DNA from: UBA4661 sp002405405
Lineage (GTDB): Bacteria; Bacteroidota; Ignavibacteria; Kapaibacteriales; UBA4661
Assembly: GCA_036847245.1 (NCBI GenBank)
Contig: DAIUAL010000222.1
Coordinates: forward strand, 1 to 5,725
Length of the DNA: 5,725 nucleotides
Direction: 5' to 3'
Of the stretch, positions 5,305 through 5,725 are shown piece by piece (position 1 is the first letter of the stretch; every line of letters begins with the position of its first letter). Made by a program: the position numbers and the translations under genes. The notes beneath the pieces are model-generated. The model was given only the letters and a program-made list of their open reading frames with translations. It did not search any database and was not told where the DNA came from.

Positions 5305-5719
5305 AAAACAGTTTGTAGCAAAATATCAGCATGTTCGCATGTTGATGGTGTTGGTGCTTGCAATCGTTAGTTGCAACATCGATATGCGAGGTCAGCAAAA
5401 AAATAATCCCAAGCAAGGTGATAAGCCGATCTATTTGGACATCTACTTTAAGTCGGGTATTGAGCGTGAAAATGGTAGTGGAAAAATCAAAAATGTCGCT
5501 CCCAATATTCGCTCCATACTGGCAAAGTATAAACTCAATGACGATGCTATCAAAATCAGAGACGAGAAATTCTCACCAAAAGATACTGTCTTGCAAACAA
5601 AAGATCGAGGCAAAATCAAAATCATGGATTGGTCAAAGGTATATCGTATTGAAGATGCCACTCTCACAGATGCGAAAAGTATATCTACAGCTCTGAAACA
5701 AAATGAGAATGTGCTGTAG
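5288..5719 (+). CDS. Exported probable lipoprotein resembling a protease propeptide; possibly truncated
   Basis: The protein has 143 residues, with the start set by GAGGAG 7 nt before the ATG. A basic N-terminus (KK, K, R17) is followed by the hydrophobic stretch MLMVLVLAIVS (18-28), then Cys29. IVSC fits a lipobox, so export and lipidation are likely; non-lipid signal peptidase cleavage remains possible. After a polar linker come IYLDIYFKSG, SILAKYKL and, near the C-terminus, DWSKVYRIEDA..SISTALKQNENVL. This order of strand-helix-strand-helix resembles the inhibitor-like propeptides of S8 (subtilisin-type) proteases and related secreted Bacteroidota proteins, which usually continue VxYAEPN into the catalytic domain. 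Here a TAG stands where that Tyr would be. It may be a complete small protein or the head of an interrupted gene; six bases of downstream sequence cannot decide. Confidence 0.65.
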   Translation: MTTNNKKQFVAKYQHVRMLMVLVLAIVSCNIDMRGQQKNNPKQGDKPIYLDIYFKSGIERENGSGKIKNVAPNIRSILAKYKLNDDAIKIRDEKFSPKDTVLQTKDRGKIKIMDWSKVYRIEDATLTDAKSISTALKQNENVL

Positions 5720-5725
5720 GTATCT

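Noticed and set aside
1..5725. CRISPR array, tRNA or rRNA genes
   Set aside because: No regularly spaced long repeats, cloverleaf signatures or rRNA-like conserved stretches were seen.

Overview
The window looks like bacterial accessory DNA joined to ordinary chromosomal genes. The likely host is a Bacteroidota/Chlorobiota-type bacterium, with low confidence. This rests on several starts without a Shine-Dalgarno sequence, one minus-strand TATCTTTG motif matching the Bacteroidota -7 promoter element (TAnnTTTG), and a last gene resembling the N-terminus of a secreted protease. The left 2 kb is visibly more AT-rich than the genes to its right.

Positions 1-2000 hold a Type II restriction-modification (R-M) module with a controller (C) gene. 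A truncated N6-adenine DNA methyltransferase (1-897, +) converges on, and overlaps by 37 bp, a leftward gene for the probable restriction endonuclease (861-1565, -). Upstream of the latter is a small XRE-type HTH gene (1660-1905, -). It is preceded by two GACT-TAT-AGTC-like 11-mers at 1928-1952, a typical C-box operator. The C gene appears to carry a one-base frameshift near its 3' end. A 39-bp palindrome at 2009-2047 (TAGTGTCCG arms) lies between this module and the following genes.

Positions 2101-4688 hold three leftward genes: a cystathionine gamma-synthase/lyase-family PLP enzyme (3498-4688), a DNA-binding-domain-only AraC-family regulator (3006-3452) and an SDR oxidoreductase (2101-2856). 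Between regulator and SDR gene is a 16-bp direct repeat at 21-bp spacing (2934-2970), the geometry of an AraC-family operator. The regulator probably controls the SDR gene.

Positions 4689-5287 are about 600 bp without a convincing long gene but with much structure: two sets of short direct repeats, a strong minus-strand intrinsic terminator (5106-5159), a Bacteroidota-like promoter element about 95 nt upstream of it (candidate small RNA or leader), and a hairpin with a duplicated ribosome-binding-site/ATG unit just before the last gene.

Positions 5288-5719 (+) encode a short exported, probably lipidated protein. It resembles an S8-protease-type propeptide and stops at a TAG where such propeptides usually continue with Tyr, so it may be a truncated or interrupted larger gene.

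From the sequence, the best candidates for something undescribed are the C-box/frameshifted C gene/divergent nuclease unit, the AraC-SDR operator, and the structured 5077-5304 region.
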